NCBI GenBank assembly: GCA_040007395.1
Contig: JBDTVG010000258.1
Location: 1-17,495, forward strand
Direction of reading: 5' to 3'
DNA length: 17,495 bases
Origin: DATGFK01 sp040007395
Lineage (GTDB): Bacteria; Chloroflexota; Anaerolineae; Aggregatilineales; UBA2796
The translations under genes and the position numbers were made by a program. The notes beneath the pieces are model-generated. The model saw only the letters and a program-made list of their open reading frames with translations, had not been told where the DNA came from and searched no databases. Positions 1 to 6,843 of this stretch are shown here, piece after piece (position 1 is the stretch's first letter; the number at the start of each line of letters is the position of its first letter).

Positions 1-129
1 CGGCATTTTCCTGCCCTGCAAGCCCTTTCCCTCCTACTGTCGGGTGACTAGGATTATTGGTGAGGTTTTGAAAAAGTATAGAGAGATATTTGTTATAGTC
101 TGTAAATTGATTCGCCTGTATTCTAAGTT

Positions 130-160
130 TTGCATAACAGGTTTATTTAGTCTTTATAAT
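130..160 (+). promoter_or_regulatory. Candidate sigma70-type promoter of the HEAT-repeat gene
   Basis: A perfect -10 box TATAAT lies at 155-160. The best -35 match is TTGCAT at 130-135, with a 19-bp spacer that is longer than ideal. The start codon is 34 bases downstream and has a GGGGA ribosome binding site at 185-189. The -10 match is strong and the -35 assignment is weak. Confidence 0.4.
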
Positions 161-194
161 GACTGAACTAGCCTGACAATTATTGGGGAACTAG

Positions 195-809
195 ATGGCA
201 GACTCCGTAGCACTTGACAAGCTCATCGAAGATCTGGGCAGCCAAGATGTACTTATACGTATCGAAGCGAAGGCTTGTCTGGTCGCCTATGGTACACGAG
301 TTACTGAACCACTTATTACTATCTTGGAGATCGGTACTATCCGACAGGTAGACAGTGCAATTATGGCGCTGGGCGAAATTGGCGATCCAAGCGCCATTGA
401 GCCATTGATAAAAATATTATATTCTTCATATGCTTTACTTCGAATCGATGCCGCCAAAGCATTAAGCGCCTTCCACAGCCCACGAGTTATTGATGTACTG
501 CTGGCGAATTTGACGGACAACGATCAACTTGTGCAAACATGGGTTATCGATTCGCTGGGCAAGTTGGGCGACCTGCGAGCGTTTGAACCACTAGTGATGC
601 TCCTGAGGGAGACTACGAGTTCGATGATCCGCTATATGGTAATCAAGACGTTAGGCCTTCTAGGTGATCCCCGCGCTATCGATTACATTCTCCCCTTCAC
701 GCAAGATGAGAATCATCACGTAACTGATTATGCACACGAAGCACTCAGCAAATTGGGCTATACCGATATTCGGCATAGAAATGATTCAGACTTTTTGGGA
801 AAGGGATAG
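195..809 (+). CDS. HEAT-repeat (PBS-lyase-type) protein
   Basis: This 204-residue protein is made almost entirely of about six HEAT-type helical repeats of roughly 30 residues. Each carries the usual pattern of a helix, a Gly-Asp-Pro-x-Ala-Ile/Val turn and a second helix. Examples are GEIGDPSAIEPLIKIL, GKLGDLRAFEPLVMLL and GLLGDPRAIDYILPF. There is no signal peptide or membrane segment, so it should be cytoplasmic. HEAT solenoids of this type act as protein-protein adaptors, and some belong to phycobilisome-lyase-like families. Nothing here shows a catalytic role or names a partner. The start is the ATG at 195, five bases after a GGGGA ribosome binding site. It stands alone and converges on the minus-strand reductase gene. 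The fold call is firm; the role is unknown. Confidence 0.85.
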   Translation: MADSVALDKLIEDLGSQDVLIRIEAKACLVAYGTRVTEPLITILEIGTIRQVDSAIMALGEIGDPSAIEPLIKILYSSYALLRIDAAKALSAFHSPRVIDVLLANLTDNDQLVQTWVIDSLGKLGDLRAFEPLVMLLRETTSSMIRYMVIKTLGLLGDPRAIDYILPFTQDENHHVTDYAHEALSKLGYTDIRHRNDSDFLGKG

Positions 810-860
810 TGCGTCATGATCGAGCAAAACTCCTAGCAAGAGTAGGCCAATCATGAGCAC
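809..860. terminator. Inverted repeat between convergent genes, possible bidirectional terminator
   Basis: GTGCGTCATGAT at 809-820 pairs with ATCATGAGCAC at 850-860 as an 11-bp stem with one bulged G. The 29-base loop holds a small CCTA/TAGG hairpin. It lies between the convergent ends of the HEAT gene (stop at 809) and the reductase gene (end 919), where a shared terminator is expected. No T-tract follows on either side, so the call is tentative. Confidence 0.35.
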
Positions 861-918
861 TTTCCCAGACCGTGTAACTCAGGAGCAGTTCGAGCAGTAC
901 ATCTTTAGACGATTTAGA

Positions 919-1482
919 CTAATCTCTGTATGGAGGTTCTCCCATCGGTCGATATTCCAGAAGCAGGACACGCCCATCCAGAACCTGGTTCGAGACAAGG
1001 TCGAATCCGATGTCTGGCAGCCCTTCAAAGGTCGGCTCAGCGCCTGTTTTCGGGAGAATCAAAGGGCAGACCACGAGTTTCAAGCGATCCACCAGACCTG
1101 CCACGACCAGTTGTCGGACTAGCGACATGCTGCCCAGCGTCCGCAACTCGGGACCGTCAGTACGCTTCAACTCACGCACAAAATCTACCAAGTCATCGCT
1201 AACGACTTTAAGCCCTTTCCAGTCGGACGCCTTCAGCGTTTTCGAGAATAACCAGCCCGGCGTTGCCGCCATCGGTTCCCATCCTTCGTCCCGAAATTGG
1301 GCGGGAATTCCATTCATCATTTCGTAGGTTTTACGTCCGATGATCATCCGATGTGGAATGGCGGAGTTGGTCTTGATCCAATTGTCGAAATCGGGACCGA
1401 AATAACCGTAATAACCGGGCGAACGTTGGCCTTTGGCAAAACCGTCGAGAGAGACAATCAGTTCACAAACCAGTTCAGACAT
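919..1482 (-). CDS. Dihydrofolate reductase family protein (RibD C-terminal-like)
   Basis: This 187-residue protein belongs to the DHFR/RibD C-terminal superfamily, whose members reduce pterin- or deazaflavin-like substrates with NAD(P)H. The N-terminal strand ELIVSLDGFAKG, the segment RMIIGRKTYEMM and the C-terminal block with ILPKTGAEPTFEGLPD then DGRVLLLEYRP are typical of the stand-alone YwjB/YyaP-type branch. It has normal length and no signal peptide. The ATG at 1482 has a strong GGAGG ribosome binding site (plus-strand 1489-1493) six bases upstream. It lies 87 bp downstream of, and in the same direction as, the AraC-type regulator gene, which could control it. The substrate cannot be told from sequence; a true folate-pathway DHFR is unlikely. 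Confidence 0.85.
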   Translation of the reverse strand: MSELVCELIVSLDGFAKGQRSPGYYGYFGPDFDNWIKTNSAIPHRMIIGRKTYEMMNGIPAQFRDEGWEPMAATPGWLFSKTLKASDWKGLKVVSDDLVDFVRELKRTDGPELRTLGSMSLVRQLVVAGLVDRLKLVVCPLILPKTGAEPTFEGLPDIGFDLVSNQVLDGRVLLLEYRPMGEPPYRD

Positions 1483-1569
1483 GTTGAGCCTCCATAGAAA
1501 TACAATTACGGCTGCATCGTAACATAGGCTATGCGGCTAAGTCTTGAAAAAAACGGCAAACTTTCTTGT

Positions 1570-2277
1570 CTAAGTGGCTGAAGACAATAACTCACGCGGG
1601 GTGTGGCCCAGTAAGTGTTTTAGTGAGCGGGTCAGATGAGGCTGATCAGCATAACCCAATTCATGGGCCGTATTTAATATCGAATTCCCACGACGCAGGA
1701 GTTCCACCGCTTGTTCAGCGCGTTTAATCTGGCGGATGTAATTCTGTCGTAATCCGGTATTGTGATGAAAGCGGTATCGTATAGTACGTTCTGAAGCGTT
1801 TTCGAGTTCGTCACGGAGCGCTGCTCCAATGAGTGGATCGTGGGTCAGCGTGCCATCTCGAACCAGATGTTCGACGAAGGTATCGGCATTTTCGAAGTTG
1901 GGAACTTCCCAAACCTTATCCCTCAACCAGAAAGTATTGCAACTACCTTCTGGCAGGGCTATCTCCTGATTGACGATGGAGGATGCTGGAAGGTGGGGCA
2001 TATAACTCCCGACCCTAAAACCTATCCACAAGGTCTCTGCGCCCGCCACATAACTGAGTGGTCGCGCCGCCTCTAATGCGCCGACGAGTAAGATTCGCAG
2101 AATCCCCTCGTAACGTGTGAAGATGAGATGCCAGTTATATCCTGCCGGACGCATGACGGAACCATTCGCAGCCGTATAACCATGCCCGACCCACCCGATG
2201 TAGGGCGACTCAATAAGGCGTTCTTGCGGGATAACGATCAAACATACCCTCCCTCGGACTATAAACATTGATTCCAT
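1570..2277 (-). CDS. AraC-family transcriptional regulator
   Basis: This 235-residue protein has a C-terminal AraC/XylS double helix-turn-helix from about residue 155 to 232. The region contains IRQIKRAEQAVELLRRG, then HELGYADQPHLTRSLKHLLG and the closing HTPREL, which are the usual second-HTH signatures. The N-terminal ~140 residues look like a compact ligand-sensing beta-barrel but show no named effector motif. An ATG at 2277 gives this length, and the ATG three codons later (2268) is equally possible; neither has a clear Shine-Dalgarno sequence. It sits between arfB and the DHFR-family gene on the same strand, so local regulation of the reductase is a reasonable guess but is not shown. Confidence 0.85.
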   Translation of the reverse strand: MESMFIVRGRVCLIVIPQERLIESPYIGWVGHGYTAANGSVMRPAGYNWHLIFTRYEGILRILLVGALEAARPLSYVAGAETLWIGFRVGSYMPHLPASSIVNQEIALPEGSCNTFWLRDKVWEVPNFENADTFVEHLVRDGTLTHDPLIGAALRDELENASERTIRYRFHHNTGLRQNYIRQIKRAEQAVELLRRGNSILNTAHELGYADQPHLTRSLKHLLGHTPRELLSSAT

Positions 2278-2326
2278 TATTGAGTTAACTTATCAGAAGT
2301 TAGAACTGGCTCAACTTTCTTGAAAA

Positions 2327-2339
2327 GGAGATATTCTCC
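2327..2339 (-). terminator. Small hairpin plus T-run after arfB
   Basis: Reading the minus strand, GGAGA-ATA-TCTCC forms a 5-bp hairpin followed directly by TTTT (plus-strand 2323-2326). It begins 36 bases past the arfB stop codon. The stem is short, so this is at best a weak intrinsic terminator. Confidence 0.3.
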
Positions 2340-2375
2340 ATAGTCATCGAGTTGATAGTTTTTGTATCGATAAGA

Positions 2376-2801
2376 CTATTCTTCGGAGCGTGATACGGAC
2401 CGTCGCAATTGCTTTCGGGCGCTATGGCGCTGCTTCGATTCCAATCGGCGCTGCTTTGAAGCCTTTGTTGGCTTGGTTTTGAAGTGTGGTTTTGGTCGTT
2501 GGGTAGCCTGTCGCAACAGTTCGACCAGTTGATCGAGCGCATCCTGACGATTCTGTACCTGCGTGCGGTAGCGTTGCGCGGTAATAATCAGCAATCCATC
2601 CTCGGTAAGGCGACTGCCCACCAGACGCACCAATCGTTCGCGCACATCGGCAGGCAGTGAGGAGGAGTGGCGTACATCAAAGCGGAGTTGTACCGCTGTC
2701 GCCACTTTGTTGACATTTTGCCCTCCCGGCCCTGATGAACGTACAAATTCTTCCTGAATTTCGCGCTCGTCAAGCGAGAGGGTTGGCGTAATGGAAATCA
2801 T
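2376..2801 (-). CDS. arfB: Alternative ribosome-rescue aminoacyl-tRNA hydrolase ArfB
   Basis: This 141-residue protein is a stand-alone class-I release-factor-like domain with the universal GGQ motif at residues 26-28 within RSSGPGGQNVNKVAT. The family hydrolyses peptidyl-tRNA on ribosomes stalled without a stop codon. The C-terminal ~40 residues are strongly basic (KTKPTKASKQRRLESKQRH and on), matching the ArfB/YaeJ tail that inserts into the empty mRNA channel. There is no codon-recognition domain, which separates it from RF1/RF2. Length fits ArfB (about 140). The gene starts 31 bp after the Nramp transporter on the same strand, so it could be co-transcribed from the metal-controlled promoter. 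The ATG at 2801 is the only good start; its ribosome binding site is weak. Confidence 0.92.
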   Translation of the reverse strand: MISITPTLSLDEREIQEEFVRSSGPGGQNVNKVATAVQLRFDVRHSSSLPADVRERLVRLVGSRLTEDGLLIITAQRYRTQVQNRQDALDQLVELLRQATQRPKPHFKTKPTKASKQRRLESKQRHSARKQLRRSVSRSEE

Positions 2802-2832
2802 GTAATCGATTTGGCCTTCAAGTCCGCTAGGG

Positions 2833-4218
2833 TCAAGCCCCGATTCCTTGTGCGAAAGTCTGGTACAGCAGGAAGACGTTCAGCACGATAATCAGGATAG
2901 TTACCGCCCAAGCCACAACTTTCATGGTGGGCGTATTCACAAAAACCCCCATCTTGGCTTTTTCACTGGTGAACTGCACCAATGGTACCACAGCAAAGCT
3001 CAGTTGCAGCGACAGAATGACTTGACTTAGGATCAAAAGCTCACCTACACCGTGTTCGCCGTAAAGCGCCGTCACAATAACCGCTGGGATAATGGCGAGC
3101 AAGCGTGTCCCTAACCGCCGCAGCCACGGGCGCATCTTGATACTCAGGAACCCTTCCATTACGATCTGCCCAGCTAGCGTACCTGTGACCGTTGAAGCTT
3201 GTCCCGAGGCGAGTAGAGCAACTCCAAACACAACGCTGGCGATAGAGACTCCTAGAACCGGCGTGAGTAGCTTGTAGGCATCGTTGATGTCTGCCACATT
3301 TTCATTGGGTGTGCCATGAAAGACCGCTGCTGCAAGGATCAAGATGGCGGCATTGATGAAAAAAGCCAGCATCAGCGCAGTTGTCGAGTCAATCGTCGCA
3401 AACTTGATGGCCTTCCGTTTGCCTGCTTCGCTATGTTCAAAGGCACGAGTCTGCACAATACTGGAATGCAGGTAAAGGTTGTGTGGCATTACGGTTGCCC
3501 CCAGAATGCCAACGGCAATGTACAGCGCCGAGGGGTTCAACACAATGTGCGGTGATGGCACTAGACCACCCAGAATGGCGATGATAGAAGGCTGCGAAAT
3601 GAACAATTCGTAAGCGAAACACAGCCCGATGACCGCGATTAAACTAAGGATGAGCGCTTCAACATAGCGGAAGCCTCGATGCTGGAGAAACAACACAACA
3701 ATCACATCGCCTGCCGTGATGACGACCCCAACGATCAGCGGAATACCTAACAAGAGATTGAGCGCAATCGCCGCACCAATGACTTCTGCTAGATCGCACG
3801 CTGCAATCGCGATTTCGCACAGTATCCACAGAAATATCGTGACAGGCCGCGAGTAATGATCGCGGCACGCTTGCGCCAGATCGCGCCCGGTGACAATTCC
3901 TAATTTCAGCGAGAGATGCTGAAGCAAAATTGCCATCAAATTGGAGATCAGAATGACTGATAGGAGCAGATAACCGAATTGTGCGCCACCCGCAAGATCG
4001 GTAGCCCAATTGCCGGGGTCCATATAGCCAATGGAGACGAGCAAGCCGGGGCCAACATAGGCTGCCAAAGTCCGCCAGAAGCCCGCCGCAGCATGGGGTA
4101 CAGGAATCGAGGCGAAGACTTCGGGCAGTGAGGGCGCTGCTCTCTGCAATCGCCAGCCCGATTCAGGTGGTGGTGGTGTAGGTAATGAAGATGTGGTGTC
4201 GAGTTTCTGTTCGATCAT
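2833..4218 (-). CDS. mntH: Nramp-family divalent metal (Mn2+/Fe2+) transporter
   Basis: This is a polytopic inner-membrane protein of the Nramp/SLC11 family, which imports Mn2+ or Fe2+ with protons. The two metal-binding signatures are present: DPGN at residues 67-70 in the first transmembrane helix and MPH at 244-246 (ATVMPHNLYLHSS) in the sixth. About eleven hydrophobic segments follow a ~45-residue Pro-rich cytoplasmic N-terminus. The start chosen is the ATG at 4218, giving 461 residues, because AGGGAA lies nine bases upstream. The frame stays open to a TTG at 4269, but that would begin within a few bases of the operator and has no ribosome binding site. Transcription should start near 4295, giving a leader of about 77 bases. 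Mn2+ versus Fe2+ preference cannot be read from sequence. Confidence 0.92.
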   Translation of the reverse strand: MIEQKLDTTSSLPTPPPPESGWRLQRAAPSLPEVFASIPVPHAAAGFWRTLAAYVGPGLLVSIGYMDPGNWATDLAGGAQFGYLLLSVILISNLMAILLQHLSLKLGIVTGRDLAQACRDHYSRPVTIFLWILCEIAIAACDLAEVIGAAIALNLLLGIPLIVGVVITAGDVIVVLFLQHRGFRYVEALILSLIAVIGLCFAYELFISQPSIIAILGGLVPSPHIVLNPSALYIAVGILGATVMPHNLYLHSSIVQTRAFEHSEAGKRKAIKFATIDSTTALMLAFFINAAILILAAAVFHGTPNENVADINDAYKLLTPVLGVSIASVVFGVALLASGQASTVTGTLAGQIVMEGFLSIKMRPWLRRLGTRLLAIIPAVIVTALYGEHGVGELLILSQVILSLQLSFAVVPLVQFTSEKAKMGVFVNTPTMKVVAWAVTILIIVLNVFLLYQTFAQGIGA

Positions 4219-4276
4219 GATGTGTATTCCCTGTTTCAACATTGATCCAGCGTTATTATGCTTGATCAAAGATAAA

Positions 4277-4292
4277 TTTAGACTAACCTAAA
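4277..4292 (-). promoter_or_regulatory. DtxR/MntR/IdeR-like metal-repressor operator
   Basis: TTTAGACTAACCTAAA is an imperfect 16-bp palindrome (6 of 8 arm positions pair). On the minus strand TTAGGTTAGTCTAAATTTA matches 15 of 19 positions of the known DtxR/IdeR box TTAGGTTAGCCTAACCTAA. It lies just downstream of the -10 box, over the predicted initial transcribed region of the Nramp gene. A bound metal-loaded repressor there would block transcription. The repressor gene itself is not in this window. Confidence 0.7.
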
Positions 4293-4301
4293 TCGAATTA
4301 C

Positions 4302-4330
4302 ACTATACAATTAACTTTTTCATATGTCAA
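4302..4330 (-). promoter_or_regulatory. Strong sigma70-type promoter of the Nramp gene
   Basis: On the minus strand TTGACA (plus 4325-4330) is followed by a 17-bp spacer and TATAGT (plus 4302-4307). That is a perfect -35, an optimal spacer and a five-of-six -10. The predicted transcription start is near 4295, next to the metal-repressor operator. Confidence 0.75.
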
Positions 4331-4353
4331 GCCTATTTTTGGAAATTGGAATT

Positions 4354-4483
4354 TTTGCCAAGTGGAAGGCTCTATTGGCAGTGTTTAGATGCCACGAATC
4401 CTGGGAAACGCTTAATCCACTTTGGCAAATAGCTCAAGCGACAGGCGCTTGATTTTTGCCGCGTAAATGAAGCGTTTCCCAGG
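4354..4483 (-). repeat. Nested and interleaved inverted repeats around the stop codon of the membrane-protein gene
   Basis: A perfect 14-bp inverted repeat joins CCTGGGAAACGCTT (4400-4413) to AAGCGTTTCCCAGG (4470-4483). Inside it are GGCAAA (4424-4429) with TTTGCC (4455-4460), and CAAGCG (4435-4440) with CGCTTG (4446-4451) around a 5-base loop. In addition TCCACTTTGGCAAA (4416-4429) can pair with TTTGCCAAGTGGA (4354-4366) over 13 bp with one bulge, competing with the inner stem. A further 6-bp pair is TGCCAA/TTGGCA at 4356-4361 and 4375-4380. The stop codon (4412-4414) overlaps one 14-bp arm. The position after the operon and before the next promoter suggests a terminator or insulator, but no T-tract follows. 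Confidence 0.7.
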
Positions 4484-5770
4484 GATGTCTAGGTCTTTCT
4501 GTGCGCCCGTAGACAGCACAAAATAAGCAGGAGTCTTCTGAATGGCGGACATCGGGAGCGCAGTAACAGCACCGGATAGGGAGTCGACGGCAAAGAGCTG
4601 CTTGTTTATGATGTAATAGATAGGTGATGGGGCAGGGGTGCAAAGTTGTCCGGCAACATTGGTTACTTGGGTGGACTGATCATAGTCAGTGGAGAGATTC
4701 ACGACCAGCGCCGTGCCGGGCTTATAATGCGCTTGAAGCTCGTTTTGGAGATAAACAATATCGTCTACCGAGCGTGGAGCCAGCAGCAGCATTGCGCTGA
4801 TTATCAGCGTTAACACCTGACTTCGGAAGGAAAGAGTCACGAAAATAAATGAGAAGCACATCGCCAACGGTGCAGCAAAAATCGCAGGGGTGATAAAACT
4901 CCAACCACTACCAGAGACAATATTGACAACAGGTACAAGCATGACTGAGCCTAGTAAAACGGTGAGCGGTCTCCGTTTGGAATGCCGATCCCGATACCAC
5001 GCCAACAAGCCCGCTAGCCCGGCACCCCACAGGAAAACGACCAGTACAGGCACTTGAACCTTTAACGCGGTGTAAATCTCGTGCCACAGGAGATCCGATA
5101 TTGCTTGGCTATCAAAGGTGGTATGGACAAACCAGATTAAGAAGCCGACCAGCCCATAGAACAACAGAAAAATACCTGTTGACTGGTGGTTTCGTTTGTT
5201 GGAAAAAAAGAGTGTGTAAACGCCATAGATAAGCATCAGCAGCCACCACATTGACCATAACAGCAAACTGAGCATCACAAGCGCGAATAACCCCATCACC
5301 CAACCGGGTTGTCGCTTTGTTGTCGTAATACGCCAAAGCAGCAGTAGCGATAGTGTTACGATAAAGCATAAGCCGCCGTCGAGTACCGTCCAGCCGAGAA
5401 ACGCCAGTGGAATACTAATCAAGCTAGCTAGCAGCACCGCCCAGACGCTTTGTTTTGCTGGCTGTCCACCGTACTGCTTACCAAGATCGTTCACTAAACG
5501 GTAAAGACAGGCCAGAGTCAGCGCCATTAGCAGCAGCGACAAACTACGCCCCTGTACAATTCCCGCACCCATTACTTTCTGCCAGAGTTCCAGCACGGGT
5601 GATGGAAAGGCTTGCTCAACAGTTTCGGCAACGGTGAAGACTCTACAAGCAGGTACAGCGGATCGGTTTAGCCCAATGCTGAAAATCGCCAACGCAATTA
5701 ACAAAACGAATGCGGCAAAAGAGAGAGTTGCACGAGAATAGGTTGATGGTCGGTGGGTAGCTTGTGTCAT
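4412..5770 (-). CDS. Polytopic membrane protein, possible GT-C-type glycosyltransferase
   Basis: This 452-residue protein has about ten hydrophobic segments over residues 15-340 and then a soluble C-terminal domain of roughly 115 residues. The first loop and second helix, with SPVLELWQKV then GRSLSLLLMALTLACLY, recall the P-x-L...R-L-L-S layout of ArnT/PMT-like GT-C glycosyltransferases, which use lipid-linked sugars on the outer membrane face. However, the acidic D/E pair expected in the first loop is not clear, so the assignment is tentative. Its ATG overlaps the stop of the upstream SGNH gene (ATGA), showing translational coupling in the acylation operon. That context fits a role in building or handling the glycan that is modified. 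It could also be an unrelated membrane protein of unknown function. Confidence 0.55.
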   Translation of the reverse strand: MTQATHRPSTYSRATLSFAAFVLLIALAIFSIGLNRSAVPACRVFTVAETVEQAFPSPVLELWQKVMGAGIVQGRSLSLLLMALTLACLYRLVNDLGKQYGGQPAKQSVWAVLLASLISIPLAFLGWTVLDGGLCFIVTLSLLLLWRITTTKRQPGWVMGLFALVMLSLLLWSMWWLLMLIYGVYTLFFSNKRNHQSTGIFLLFYGLVGFLIWFVHTTFDSQAISDLLWHEIYTALKVQVPVLVVFLWGAGLAGLLAWYRDRHSKRRPLTVLLGSVMLVPVVNIVSGSGWSFITPAIFAAPLAMCFSFIFVTLSFRSQVLTLIISAMLLLAPRSVDDIVYLQNELQAHYKPGTALVVNLSTDYDQSTQVTNVAGQLCTPAPSPIYYIINKQLFAVDSLSGAVTALPMSAIQKTPAYFVLSTGAQKDLDIPGKRFIYAAKIKRLSLELFAKVD

Positions 5771-6825
5771 GGTGTCACCTGTACGCAGTCGGTATGCGAC
5801 TCTGGCGGGATTGGCTGACCCATAAACTGGTGGGCATAAAGGATAGCCAGCATGGACGTAAATTTTTGTGCACCAAATTCATTCATGTGGTTGCCATCCA
5901 TAAAATCTCCATCCCCCAGAAATGAAATACAGGCTTCCGTATTAAAATCCCAGAGAGTGACTTTACCGTTGCGGATTGTGTCCTTGAGCATCGTCACATA
6001 CTGCACTTGATCGCTGGCGGGAATTAGCTTGTTTTGTAGCCTATGCAGCGGCATATTTACGACCACACAAGGCGTGTGGCTTTGTTGACAGTCCACCGCG
6101 ATCTCGCCAAGCGCTTCGCGGTATGGTGCATCGATCACTAACGGCGTGAATTCGTTAGGGACAGGGATCAAGCGTGTGACATCCCACACTATCGACGCGA
6201 AGGCATGACCGCGATCATCGATGTCATTGTAGTAGCCTTTAGCGCTTTCGAATGGCCTTGCACCCGTAAGCATATCATGCAGGTTGTTGCGATAACGCGC
6301 AAATGCCGAATGTTGCAGCAGCCACAGTCCCACAGTTCTACGCAATGTGTCCAACTGCATGGTGTAACCCAATGGTGAACGTCGGTAAAGGGGCAGCGCA
6401 ATGCGTCCTGAATAAGCCCGCATCTCGGTTGCATAAACGATAGCGGCTGCCCCTTTGGGAATAAAGATATTGTGAATCAAATCGCGGACAATATCGCTCG
6501 TTTGCTCGGTTACACCGACATTGACCGAAATCACTGATTTTCCAGTGAGTGTCTCTATAGCGCTGTCAAAAGTATGAGGCGATATGGCGTGAAAAACCAT
6601 TGAACTACCTGTAAACACAATTGGTTTTTGCCCCGAATCGGTCATCTGCCAGAAGCGATCCAACCCGTAGAAGCTGGGAAGATCGAGCATAATGTACGGC
6701 GGCTCTGGGTAAAAACGATCTGCAAGAAATCCAACAATCGGATCGCAGGCCATAAGGACAACCGCTACACCCAGCAACGTGAGTGCGATTTTTTGGACAT
6801 TCACAAGCGTTTTAGAGTAGGTCAT
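5767..6825 (-). CDS. SGNH-type acyl-transfer partner protein, second copy (AlgJ/DltD-like)
   Basis: This 352-residue protein has an N-terminal membrane segment (about residues 11-33) and a periplasm-facing SGNH-like domain. The nucleophile block is FTGSSM (G73, S74, S75, with S75 in the GDS Ser position), and the catalytic Asp/His pair is in DGNH (D310, H313). AlgJ, AlgX and DltD proteins of this type work with an MBOAT partner to move acyl groups onto secreted polymers. It is about two thirds identical by eye to the preceding gene product and aligns from end to end, so the pair is a tandem duplication. LMACDP at residues 24-29 loosely resembles a lipobox, but the paralogue has VVCDP, so a membrane anchor is more likely. 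It starts with ATG 18 bp after the upstream stop and overlaps the next gene by 4 bp. Confidence 0.8.
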   Translation of the reverse strand: MTYSKTLVNVQKIALTLLGVAVVLMACDPIVGFLADRFYPEPPYIMLDLPSFYGLDRFWQMTDSGQKPIVFTGSSMVFHAISPHTFDSAIETLTGKSVISVNVGVTEQTSDIVRDLIHNIFIPKGAAAIVYATEMRAYSGRIALPLYRRSPLGYTMQLDTLRRTVGLWLLQHSAFARYRNNLHDMLTGARPFESAKGYYNDIDDRGHAFASIVWDVTRLIPVPNEFTPLVIDAPYREALGEIAVDCQQSHTPCVVVNMPLHRLQNKLIPASDQVQYVTMLKDTIRNGKVTLWDFNTEACISFLGDGDFMDGNHMNEFGAQKFTSMLAILYAHQFMGQPIPPESHTDCVQVTP

Positions 6826-6843
6826 ACACGAAAGACTTCTGGT

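Noticed and set aside
853..1122. Plus-strand open frame of 89 codons beginning MSTFPDRVTQEQ
   Set aside because: Most of it runs antisense to the well-supported DHFR-family gene, it resembles no family I know, and its start overlaps the inverted repeat at the convergent gene ends.
4219..4269. Extended N-terminus for the Nramp transporter from a TTG at 4269
   Set aside because: It would start within a few bases of the metal-repressor operator and near the predicted transcription start, and lacks a ribosome binding site. ATG 4218 has AGGGAA at good spacing.
4400..4483. Integron attC recombination site
   Set aside because: The nested palindrome has attC-like size, but the RYYYAAC and GTTRRRY core sites are absent at its ends and there is no integrase or cassette array.
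5767..6825. Lipoprotein signal in the second SGNH protein (LMAC)
   Set aside because: Met at -2 is atypical, and the paralogue has Val before the aligned Cys, so a simple membrane anchor explains both.
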